NCBI GenBank assembly: GCA_028701555.1
Contig: JAQVQN010000115.1
Span: forward strand, 1-7,377
Origin: Kiritimatiellia bacterium
Lineage (GTDB): Bacteria; Verrucomicrobiota; Kiritimatiellia; RFP12; UBA1067
DNA length: 7,377 nucleotides
Direction: 5' to 3'
Part shown: positions 1 to 5,453 of the stretch, one piece after another
Position numbering within the stretch: position 1 is the first letter of the stretch
How the letters are laid out: each line of letters begins with the position of its first letter
The notes under the pieces: model-generated
What the model was told of the DNA's origin: nothing
The model's database searches: none
What the model saw: the letters and a program-made list of their open reading frames with translations, nothing else
Program-made: the position numbers and the translations under genes

Positions 1-663
1 TATCAGAGATGCGTTCCACTCCGGTGTTGTTATCGAGAAGGAAAGCATAAGGTTAAACACGCCGTATCCCCATCCTCCTTGTCGGAGATCCCAACCATAA
101 TAGCCAGAGAGGTTTGAAAACTCATTTGTCTGTGCCGCACCATCCTGTTTGGCGATTGCCAAGCTGGACCCCGTTGCGTTGACAATGGTGTTAGTCCATT
201 TCGAATCATAGGGTATGACCGCACGGTTGCCAATCTTTTGCCACTTTCTATTTTCCGGCCCCGGATCTATCACAATCGCGCCGAATGCGCCTGCCACGAC
301 GGCCAGACGTGATGTCAGTGCGCCGACGATTGCGTCGCCGTTCCAGAAGGTCAGAGTCAAGTCGTACACATCCTCCTCGTTCGGCACCGAGCCTGAAAAA
401 GGTCGCCAGATCCAGTTAGTTGTGACAACGGTGAAATTTGTCATGATCGCACCGCTCATACCCGTGATGTCAAGTTCGGCTCTTGTTGCGGGAGTCTGCC
501 ACTCCCACGTAAGCGGCATCTCATTGGTGTAAAGCGTCATCCAATTGCGATTGTGAAGGGGTGAAGTGTCCACCGTTATTGATGGCGATGTGAGGCCTGC
601 GGCCATCCAGCCCGTCACAATGGTTGCGACGGTCAGTGCCATTGTTGCGCGAGTTACGCTCAT
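1..663 (-). CDS. Secreted protein of unknown function, N-terminal part
   Basis: An uninterrupted minus-strand frame of 221 codons runs from ATG at 663 off the left edge, so only the N-terminus is present. The start is well supported: AAGGAG lies about 8 nt before the ATG and a good promoter lies further upstream. The first 25 or so residues (MSVTRATMALTVATIVTGWM onward) look like a Sec signal peptide with one Arg near the start and then a hydrophobic core. The rest is rich in Thr, Asn, Trp and Gly with alternating beta-type segments (residues near 45-60, 85-115 and 195-215), as in exported beta-rich proteins. There are no catalytic motifs that I recognise. It is divergent from the XylR-like regulator, which suggests that regulator may control it. 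I do not recognise the family. The reading frame and export are fairly sure; function is unknown. Confidence 0.72.
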   Translation of the reverse strand, partial: MSVTRATMALTVATIVTGWMAAGLTSPSITVDTSPLHNRNWMTLYTNEMPLTWEWQTPATRAELDITGMSGAIMTNFTVVTTNWIWRPFSGSVPNEEDVYDLTLTFWNGDAIVGALTSRLAVVAGAFGAIVIDPGPENRKWQKIGNRAVIPYDSKWTNTIVNATGSSLAIAKQDGAAQTNEFSNLSGYYGWDLRQGGWGYGVFNLMLSFSITTPEWNASLI

Positions 664-739
664 AGTGCTTTCTCCTTACATTCAGACGGTTTTGCATCCG
701 TGTATGGGCTACCCATTCCGCGTTTCATTTATGACACAT

Positions 740-767
740 AGTATAGACGGCAGGTTCGGTAAATCAA
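740..767 (-). promoter_or_regulatory. Sigma-70-type promoter of the secreted-protein gene
   Basis: Read on the minus strand, TTGATT (767-762) is followed after 16 bp by TATACT (745-740). Both boxes are close to consensus. Transcription would start near 733, giving a leader of about 70 nt before the ATG at 663. The -35 box is separated by one base from the -35 box of the opposite promoter. Confidence 0.6.
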
Positions 768-776
768 ATTGCATTT
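761..776. promoter_or_regulatory. Candidate operator: AT-rich palindrome across both -35 boxes
   Basis: The 16 bases read AAAT-CA-AATT-GC-ATTT, a palindrome in all but the two N2 pairs. It covers the -35 boxes of both divergent promoters, so a protein bound here would affect both genes. The natural candidate is the adjacent XylR-like regulator. AraC-type proteins often bind direct repeats rather than palindromes, and AT-rich palindromes arise by chance, so this is a suggestion only. Confidence 0.3.
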
Positions 777-796
777 CTTACAAAAAACACTACAAT
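769..796 (+). promoter_or_regulatory. Sigma-70-type promoter of the XylR-like regulator gene
   Basis: TTGCAT (769-774), a 16-bp spacer and TACAAT (791-796) form a good promoter. Transcription would start near 803, about 25 nt before the TTG start at 828, which leaves just enough room for the GAGG ribosome binding site at 819-822. Confidence 0.6.
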
Positions 797-827
797 TTTA
801 ACCAACACACCAACAGTAGAGGTTCGT

Positions 828-2018
828 TTGAAATCGAAAACCGTTCCGCGTGTCTTGTTGGCAAGCACTTGGCAGAGCTATGAGCTGGCGTCCGGCGTGG
901 TTCGCTATGCGGCTGAGGCGGGTTGGCATCTGGACATGACTTTCTTTATTTCCAGTGAACTCCCGCGCAAATGGGAGGGAGAGGGAATCCTTGCTCTGCT
1001 GGGTGAACGTCCGGCGCTAACGCGTCTTGTCAGAAGTTCACATTGCCCCGTTGTTTCGTTGACTTCCAACCGTCACGGACTGGATATTCCGTATGTGGAT
1101 GTGGACAATGAACGGGTCGGCGTGTTGGCGGCCGAACATTTTTTGTGCCGCAACTTCCAGCATTTTGCTTATTACGCATCGACCGAATGGCCTGTCGACC
1201 GGCTACGCTACGATGGGTTCGCGCGGCGGCTAGCGCGGGAGGTCAGCACATGTACGTATCTGTCGTGGCAAAAACAGAGAGGACAGCGTAAAGACACATG
1301 GGAGAACCGCCAACAGTGGTTGAAACGCGTACTGCGCCGCATGCCCAAACCGCTGGCTATTTTCACTGTGGACGACCTTCATGCCGTCGAACTTATAGAG
1401 GCTAGTATACAGCTATCACTTCGGATACCGGAAGAGTTGGCAGTTCTCGGAGTGGGGGACCACAAGCTTCTTTCCAACACCACTTCTGTTCCTCTGTCCA
1501 GCATTTCGATCAACGAGAGTAATATCGGCTATCAGGCTGCAAGTCTGCTACAGCGATGTATGAATGGCGAAATGCCTTCGCAGCCTTACTTCAAGGTAGA
1601 GCCATCAGAGGTGATCGGGCGCAGGAGCACCGAAACCATCGCCACTGACAACACGGAGATCGCTAAAGCGCTTCGCTTTATGATGGAGCATTACCGTGCC
1701 CCTGTCGGCATATCGGATATTGTCGCCGCTACCGCGCTGTCGCAGACGAATCTTTACCGTGTGTTTCATGTGGAATTCGGTGAAAGTCCGATTCGCTTCC
1801 TGACCCGTTTTAGACTTGAAAAGGCCAAGCGTTTGCTTGCTGACCGGACTAATAAACTCGCATCCGTCTCGCGCGAATGTGGGTTCGGCGATGTAGTAAA
1901 TCTGTTTAGGGTTTTTAAACGCATTGAGGGTCTGTCACCCAAGCAGTATCGTGCTGTTACTTGGCAAAAAATGTCTGCCATGGGAACCGAAACAATAAAG
2001 CACAAAAGAAAGCGTTAA
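828..2018 (+). CDS. XylR-like transcriptional regulator (LacI-type sensor plus AraC HTH)
   Basis: The 396-residue product has the size and two-part build of the XylR family (E. coli XylR is about 392 residues), cytoplasmic regulators that bind a sugar and activate catabolic or secreted-hydrolase genes. Residues 8-265 look like a periplasmic-binding-protein/LacI-type sensor: YVDVDNERVG at 90-99, YDGFARRL at 128-135, FTVDDLHAVELIEA at 179-192 and IPEELAVLGVGD at 200-211. Residues 278-376 are an AraC-type domain with two helix-turn-helix units: one near 296-318 and the second near 344-375, ending in the typical GLSPKQYR. The tail is basic (KHKRKR). The start is TTG with GAGG 5 nt upstream, and it falls just before the first predicted strand, as usual in the family. 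It is divergent from the secreted-protein gene, its likely target. The ligand cannot be named; the sensor half is poorly conserved. Confidence 0.92.
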   Translation: MKSKTVPRVLLASTWQSYELASGVVRYAAEAGWHLDMTFFISSELPRKWEGEGILALLGERPALTRLVRSSHCPVVSLTSNRHGLDIPYVDVDNERVGVLAAEHFLCRNFQHFAYYASTEWPVDRLRYDGFARRLAREVSTCTYLSWQKQRGQRKDTWENRQQWLKRVLRRMPKPLAIFTVDDLHAVELIEASIQLSLRIPEELAVLGVGDHKLLSNTTSVPLSSISINESNIGYQAASLLQRCMNGEMPSQPYFKVEPSEVIGRRSTETIATDNTEIAKALRFMMEHYRAPVGISDIVAATALSQTNLYRVFHVEFGESPIRFLTRFRLEKAKRLLADRTNKLASVSRECGFGDVVNLFRVFKRIEGLSPKQYRAVTWQKMSAMGTETIKHKRKR

Positions 2019-2046
2019 AGAAAAAATTTACACGTTTTCTTTAACG
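2013..2046 (+). terminator. AT-rich perfect inverted repeat, candidate terminator
   Basis: CGTTAAAGAAAA (2013-2024) and TTTTCTTTAACG (2035-2046) are exact reverse complements around a 10-nt loop. The left arm includes the TAA stop of the regulator gene (2016-2018). Position favours a terminator, but the stem is AT-rich and followed only by TTTGGTT, so it is not a textbook intrinsic terminator. It could instead protect the mRNA 3' end or be a protein-binding site. Confidence 0.45.
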
Positions 2047-2317
2047 TTTGGTTACAGAGGCACTCGTGAGCGTGTTTGATGGCTGTTGCCTAAGTGTTAT
2101 GTCAGGAGTTTAGAGATAGCTGGATGAAGAATCAGCTTTGCGGTTGTGGATTCGGAGGATTTGTTTTAGACTTCCAGAAAAATCATTTTAACTAACTGGC
2201 AAGACCCTTTCAAAAAAAATGAAGTTGTTTTTTTTAACGGAGTCACCGATGGCATAGAGTTTTTGTGAAGGTGCGGTTTTTTGTAGGGTTGAGCTAAATG
2301 ACGAAGGATGTGAAACT
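2047..2317. other. Intergenic region before the ABC permease
   Basis: About 270 AT-rich bases with no convincing gene. It contains an A8/T8 inverted repeat (2212-2219 and 2228-2235, 8-nt loop), a TCAGGAGTT motif at 2102-2110 that recurs elsewhere in the window, and several T-tracts. No promoter with two good boxes stands out; the best candidates (TTGTTT at 2161 with CATTTT at 2184, or TTAACG at 2234 with TAGAGT at 2255) are weak. A 23-codon ATG frame at 2124-2195 lacks a properly spaced ribosome binding site. Confidence 0.4.
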
Positions 2318-3400
2318 TTGAAAGCTATGCGTAGGTTGGGCTGCGCGCCGGGCGTCGCCGGACAGATTGTTTCGATCACGCGGACCACGATGCTGGAGTC
2401 GGTACAGCAGCCGATCGCGCTTTTGATGCTCGTGTCGGCGGTGCTGATGACCCTGCTGGTGCCGATCTTTCAGTTTCACCGTTTCAGCGAATACGGACGG
2501 CTGGCGCGTGACAGCGGCTTCTCTTGCATGCTGGTGTTAGGGTTGGCTTTGGCGGCAGGCACGGCCGGCAAGTCAGTGGCTGAAGAGCTAGTGCGCGGCA
2601 CGGCCGCCGCAGCCATCGGCAAACCGGTGGGGCGCGTGACGTTCGTTATCGCCAAGTGGTTGGGAGTTTTGGGGGTGACCGTCATTTTCTGGGCGGGTGT
2701 GCTGTCGGCACTGCTGGTGGCCGAGCGGGCATCGGCGCATTTCATCAACACGAATGACTTTGCCGGCTATGCCACGGATCCGATTTCACTGGGCTTGGCC
2801 TTCGCAGGTGTCGCGTTGGCTCTGGCTGTTGCGGCGGCTCGCCACGGTTTGTTACGGCGGCGGTTCGGGGTTTCGGCCTTCGCTGGCGTAACGGTTTCAC
2901 AGATGGTGGTGGTATTGTTGTCGGGGTTCTACAACCGTTTCGGACAGCTCTATCCGCTTCACGGTGAGGCTGCCTGCCACGGCTGTGCGGCAGGGGGTGA
3001 GCACAGTCATGCAGGTCAGATCTTTTATAATGTGGAGCTCAATCTGCGCGTGATCCCGGTGGCGCTGCTGATCTTGTTCGCGCTGGCGCTGTTCGCGGCC
3101 CTGGCCACGGCGCTGGCCACGCGGCTGAATGGCGGTGCATCTCTGACGGTTTGCGCGTTTGTGCTGCTGCTGGGGCTGGCCGGTGACACGTTGCTGGCCG
3201 GTGCGCAGTTCTGGTCATGGCGCGGAATTTTGGCGGGGGTGTTGCCGGACCTGCAGAACTTTTGGCTGTGTGATGCCGTTGCGAATGGTGGCAGGGTTCC
3301 GTGGAGCTATGTTTTTAAGGCGGGTGCGTATGCCTTGACCGGCTGCGCGTTATTCCTGGCTGCGGGTTGCTGGGCGTTCGAAGAGCGTGATTTGGGGTGA
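2318..3400 (+). CDS. ABC-2-type transporter permease, orphan
   Basis: A 360-residue inner-membrane protein with about eight hydrophobic segments (near residues 32-51, 66-84, 107-134, 157-174, 185-203, 246-268, 276-295 and 333-353). The stretch after the second segment, KSVAEELVRGTAAAAIGKPV followed by a membrane-entering GRVTFVIAKWLG, matches the element in ABC-2 permeases of the NosY/GldF type where the ATPase docks. Such permeases need an ATPase partner; none is encoded in this window, and the gene is flanked by non-coding DNA, so the partner must be elsewhere. Between the fifth and sixth segments is an unusual loop with H215, C220, H221, C223, H229 and H231. The start is TTG with GAAGGA (2303-2308) 9 nt upstream; the ATG at 2327 would be too far from it. 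The substrate is unknown. Class is fairly sure, role is not. Confidence 0.8.
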   Translation: MKAMRRLGCAPGVAGQIVSITRTTMLESVQQPIALLMLVSAVLMTLLVPIFQFHRFSEYGRLARDSGFSCMLVLGLALAAGTAGKSVAEELVRGTAAAAIGKPVGRVTFVIAKWLGVLGVTVIFWAGVLSALLVAERASAHFINTNDFAGYATDPISLGLAFAGVALALAVAAARHGLLRRRFGVSAFAGVTVSQMVVVLLSGFYNRFGQLYPLHGEAACHGCAAGGEHSHAGQIFYNVELNLRVIPVALLILFALALFAALATALATRLNGGASLTVCAFVLLLGLAGDTLLAGAQFWSWRGILAGVLPDLQNFWLCDAVANGGRVPWSYVFKAGAYALTGCALFLAAGCWAFEERDLG

Positions 3401-3624
3401 GAGGTGTCTCCGTCCGAGAAAAGACCAGTCGGAGAATTAGAATCAGGAATTATAGGAATATCTTTGCTTGGGTATCAGTGCTCGGTGTTGTTCGTGGTGG
3501 TGTAATTGCTCCAAGTTGAATGACAAAGTATGTTAGCCCCCTGCGATCCGGCTGGGGTGCGGCCGAGCATGTGACCGCGCCTGAAGCGTACCGTGATAAG
3601 TGCAATTAAGGTCGCAAATCATGC
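3401..3624. other. Intergenic region after the permease, possible distal promoter
   Basis: No gene seen. TCTCCG (3407-3412) and CGGAGA (3430-3435) could form a 6-bp stem with a 17-nt loop but there is no T-run, so I do not call it a terminator. TTGCTC (3506-3511), a 17-bp spacer and TATGTT (3529-3534) resemble a promoter that would place a leader of about 120 nt before the leuA leader peptide. A GC-rich part follows (3537-3590). Confidence 0.3.
3431..3460 (+). repeat. AT/purine-rich degenerate short repeat after the permease stop
   Basis: The bases break into similar units: GGAGAATTA, GAATCA, GGAATTA, TAGGAATA. The core TCAGGAATTATA (3443-3454) differs by one base from TCAGGAGTTATA at 6680-6691. 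Low complexity is the simplest explanation, but the same type of unit recurs in other gaps of this window. Confidence 0.35.
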
Positions 3625-3654
3625 TTGCGTGAGACGCGGGCGATATGGCATACT
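3625..3654 (+). promoter_or_regulatory. Candidate promoter of the leader peptide and leuA
   Basis: TTGCGT (3625-3630), an 18-bp spacer and CATACT (3649-3654). Transcription would begin at about 3660-3662, one to three bases before the leader ATG at 3663, so the leader peptide would be read from a leaderless or nearly leaderless transcript. The spacer is one base longer than ideal; the TTGCTC/TATGTT pair at 3506-3534 is the alternative. Confidence 0.4.
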
Positions 3655-3662
3655 GAAAACAA

Positions 3663-3743
3663 ATGAGACGCAACAGTTATGCTTTTGATCTCCGACTTAC
3701 CGGCCTGTGGCTGCTTGGCTGCCACGGGGTAGATGTCGTGTAG
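3663..3743 (+). CDS. leuL: Leucine-rich leader peptide of the leuA attenuator
   Basis: A 26-codon frame, ATG 3663 to TAG 3741, lies about 170 nt before leuA. Leucine occupies residues 10, 12, 15, 17 and 18 in the run LRLTGLWLL (codons CTC, CTT, CTG, CTG, CTT), and valine residues 23, 25 and 26 end the peptide. An in-frame TGA at 3654 means translation cannot start earlier. Leader peptides of this kind act by ribosome stalling when charged leucyl-tRNA is short; the peptide itself normally has no function. The hairpins around it (3704-3728 and 3770-3805) are placed as that model requires. Odd points: there is no Shine-Dalgarno before the ATG, and a second Leu-containing frame (3679-3732, 17 codons beginning MLLISDL) overlaps in another frame. 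The symbol is given by analogy. Confidence 0.65.
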   Translation: MRRNSYAFDLRLTGLWLLGCHGVDVV

Positions 3744-3791
3744 GCTGTGAGGACAAAAAGCAAGGCAGGACTCCCGTGGATAATCGCAGCC
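3704..3791 (+). promoter_or_regulatory. leuA attenuator: pause hairpin and antiterminator
   Basis: Two exclusive pairings can be drawn. Pause hairpin: CCTGTGGC (3704-3711) with GCCACGGG (3721-3728), 8 pairs with one G-T, loop of 9; it contains leader codons 15-22. Antiterminator: CCACGGG (3722-3728) with CCCGTGG (3773-3779), 7 Watson-Crick pairs, prolonged by GGCTG (3717-3721) with CAGCC (3787-3791) across a one-sided bulge. The antiterminator uses the 5' arm of the terminator. Expected behaviour: a ribosome stalled at Leu codons 10, 12 or 15 frees 3721-3728 to pair with 3773-3779 and transcription continues; with enough leucine the terminator forms. A stall at codons 17-18 would cover part of the switching segment, so the earlier leucines would be the main sensors. 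Pairings are seen in the sequence; the regulation is inferred. Confidence 0.65.
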
Positions 3792-3814
3792 GATTCCGCG
3801 GGAGTTTTTGTTTT
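3770..3814 (+). terminator. Intrinsic terminator of the leuA attenuator
   Basis: ACTCCCGTGG (3770-3779) pairs with CCGCGGGAGT (3796-3805), 10 pairs with one G-T. After a 2-nt bulge the stem continues as AATCG (3782-3786) with CGATT (3791-3795), closed by a CAGC loop. It is followed by TTTTGTTTT (3806-3814). This is a strong intrinsic terminator, yet it stands 100 nt upstream of leuA on the same strand with only the leader peptide before it, as an attenuator would. Confidence 0.85.
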
Positions 3815-3874
3815 CCGGGGAGTGTCTGCGCTGGTTGGCGGGGTAAATGAGTAGACCAGGTTGAGGTGTTAAAA

Positions 3875-3896
3875 GGCCTGCGGTAAAAGCGCGGCC
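3875..3896 (+). other. Small hairpin just before the leuA ribosome binding site
   Basis: GGCC (3875-3878) and GCG (3880-3882) can pair with CGC (3890-3892) and GGCC (3893-3896), leaving a GTAAAAG loop and one bulged T. It ends 4 nt before the GAGAGG ribosome binding site at 3901-3906. It could affect leuA translation or mRNA stability, but a 7-bp GC stem in GC-rich DNA may be chance. Confidence 0.25.
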
Positions 3897-3913
3897 GACT
3901 GAGAGGTTAGACC

Positions 3914-5446
3914 ATGAGCGACAGTGACAAAATGCGGCGCATTTATGTTTTTGACACGACTTTGCGGGATGGGGAGCAGTCACCGGGCTGCACTATGAAT
4001 CTGCGCGATAAGCTTTTGGTGGCTGAGCATTTGGAAGAGCTGCGGGTGGATATCATTGAAGGCGGTTTCGCCATCGCCTCGACCGGCGATTTCGAGTCGG
4101 TGCGGGCTGTGGCGGGAGTAGTCAAAAACGCGGCCGTGGCCAGCCTGTGCCGGGCGTTGCCCAAGGACATCGACTGCGCGTGGGAGGCTGTGCGCGGCGC
4201 TGTGCACCCGCGCATCCACACCTTTATAGCGACCTCGCCGATCCATATGGCCTGCAAACTCAAGATGGAGCCGGAGAAGGTTTATGAGCAGGCGGTGGCC
4301 ATGGTGCAATACGCGCGCAATCTTTGCGGCGACGTGGAGTTTTCGCTGGAAGACTGTTCCCGTAGTGAGCGCGACTTCATATACCGTGTTGTAGAAGGTG
4401 TGATAGCGGCTGGCGCGGGCACGGTCAATATACCTGACACAGTGGGCTATGCAGTGCCGGAACAGTTCGGTCAATTGATTGCTGACATCAAGGCGAATGT
4501 GCCCAACATCGGTTCGGCACGCTTAGCGGTGCATTGTCACAATGACTTGGGGCTGGCGGTGGCCAACTCGCTGGCTGCGATCAAGGCCGGTGCTGATCAG
4601 GTGGAGTGCACTGTGAACGGCATCGGTGAACGCGCGGGCAACACGGCACTGGAGGAGGTGGTGATGGCACTGCACACGCGCCGTGACTTCTTCAATGCCG
4701 AGACCAATGTTGACACGACCAAAATCTATGCCACCAGCCGTTGTGTGTCAGCGGTGACCGGCAGCCGGGTGCAGGCCAACAAGGCGATTGTCGGCGAGAA
4801 CGCCTTTGCGCACGAGGCCGGCATACACCAGCATGGTGTGCTGGCCAATCCGCTGACTTACGAAATCATGACTCCCGAGTCAATTGGTCTGCCGCGCAAC
4901 AAGATGATTCTGGGCAAGCACTCCGGTAAACATGCTTTCGAGAGCCGCCTGCAGGAACTAGGCTTCCACCTGGATAGCCAGCGTGTGGCAGAGCTTTTCG
5001 GCAAGTTCAAGGATCTGGCCGACCGCAAGAAGAGTGTCAGCGATGCCGACATCGCGGCGCTGGCGCAAGACATGCAGACCATGGTGGTCGAGCGCGTCAA
5101 GCTTGATCGTTATAATGTCACGGCCAGTAACGCTATTACGCCGGTCAGCACGATACGCCTGATCCATGACGGCAAGCAGATCGAACAGGTGGCTGCCAGC
5201 GACGGGCCGATCAACGCATCCTTCAAAGCCATCAGCCAGATTCTGGGCGTCAAGGTGAGTCTGGAGGCTTTTCAGTTGACCGCGATAACAGGCGGCGTAG
5301 ATGCGCAGTGCGAGGCCACGGTGCGGGTGCGTGATGGCGACCGGGTTTACCATGGGCGGGGCGTTTCCACCGACGTTATTGAAGCTAGCATTTTGGCCTA
5401 TCTGCAGGCGTTGAATGTGCTGCTTGATGAAAGCGTCCGAGGCTGA
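3914..5446 (+). CDS. leuA: 2-isopropylmalate synthase
   Basis: LeuA joins acetyl-CoA and 3-methyl-2-oxobutanoate into 2-isopropylmalate, the first committed step of leucine synthesis, in the cytoplasm. The 510 residues are close to the 500-525 usual for bacterial LeuA type 1 and align along their length with the E. coli enzyme as I remember it. The TIM-barrel catalytic domain starts with FDTTLRDGEQSPG (13-25; D19 is a metal ligand), followed by HTFIATSPIH (102-111), VEFSLEDCSR (141-150), NIPDTVGY (172-179), VHCHNDLGLAVANSLAA (206-222; H207 and H209 metal ligands) and NGIGERAGN (235-243; N235 ligand). HEAGIHQHG (300-308) and GKHSGKHAF (334-342) mark the linker region. Residues about 398-505 form the C-terminal regulatory domain that binds leucine for feedback inhibition. 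ATG 3914 has GAGAGG 7 nt upstream. It stands alone, without leuB, leuC or leuD, behind a leucine-type attenuator. CimA or homocitrate synthase is less likely given the whole-length LeuA pattern. Confidence 0.96.
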   Translation: MSDSDKMRRIYVFDTTLRDGEQSPGCTMNLRDKLLVAEHLEELRVDIIEGGFAIASTGDFESVRAVAGVVKNAAVASLCRALPKDIDCAWEAVRGAVHPRIHTFIATSPIHMACKLKMEPEKVYEQAVAMVQYARNLCGDVEFSLEDCSRSERDFIYRVVEGVIAAGAGTVNIPDTVGYAVPEQFGQLIADIKANVPNIGSARLAVHCHNDLGLAVANSLAAIKAGADQVECTVNGIGERAGNTALEEVVMALHTRRDFFNAETNVDTTKIYATSRCVSAVTGSRVQANKAIVGENAFAHEAGIHQHGVLANPLTYEIMTPESIGLPRNKMILGKHSGKHAFESRLQELGFHLDSQRVAELFGKFKDLADRKKSVSDADIAALAQDMQTMVVERVKLDRYNVTASNAITPVSTIRLIHDGKQIEQVAASDGPINASFKAISQILGVKVSLEAFQLTAITGGVDAQCEATVRVRDGDRVYHGRGVSTDVIEASILAYLQALNVLLDESVRG

Positions 5447-5453
5447 TGTCAGC
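5442..5453. repeat. Palindrome formed by two convergent stop codons
   Basis: GCTGA-TG-TCAGC: the leuA stop TGA (5444-5446) and the minus-strand stop (TCA, 5449-5451) are arms of a 5-bp inverted repeat with a 2-bp centre. It is too short to terminate, and no GC stem with a T-run is visible close by on either strand. Confidence 0.5.

Noticed and set aside
215..883. Two 105-codon plus-strand frames at 215-532 and 566-883
   Set aside because: The first is opposite the secreted-protein gene; the second runs across the divergent promoter region into the regulator in another frame. The minus-strand frame 1-663 with signal peptide and ribosome binding site explains this region better.
2124..2195. 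23-codon frame (start MKNQLCGCGFGG) before the permease
   Set aside because: AGGAG is about 15 nt from the ATG, too far for normal initiation, and there is no other support.
2212..2235. A8/T8 inverted repeat as a terminator
   Set aside because: A stem of only A-T pairs would be unstable, and no gene ends just before it; homopolymer runs in AT-rich DNA explain it.
3407..3435. TCTCCG/CGGAGA inverted repeat after the permease as a terminator
   Set aside because: A 6-bp stem with a 17-nt loop and no T-run is too weak.
3625..3814. T-box or metabolite riboswitch in the leuA leader
   Set aside because: I see no T-box-type conserved bulge or known aptamer core; the Leu-rich frame and alternative helices fit translation-coupled attenuation better.
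3606..3983. 125-codon minus-strand frame over the leuA leader
   Set aside because: It lies opposite the attenuator and the first codons of leuA, has no recognisable domain, and its composition (many Cys, His, Pro) looks like the reverse strand of the leader and leuA start.
3980..4474. 164-codon minus-strand frame inside leuA
   Set aside because: It lies wholly opposite the conserved catalytic domain of LeuA, so it is a shadow of that gene.
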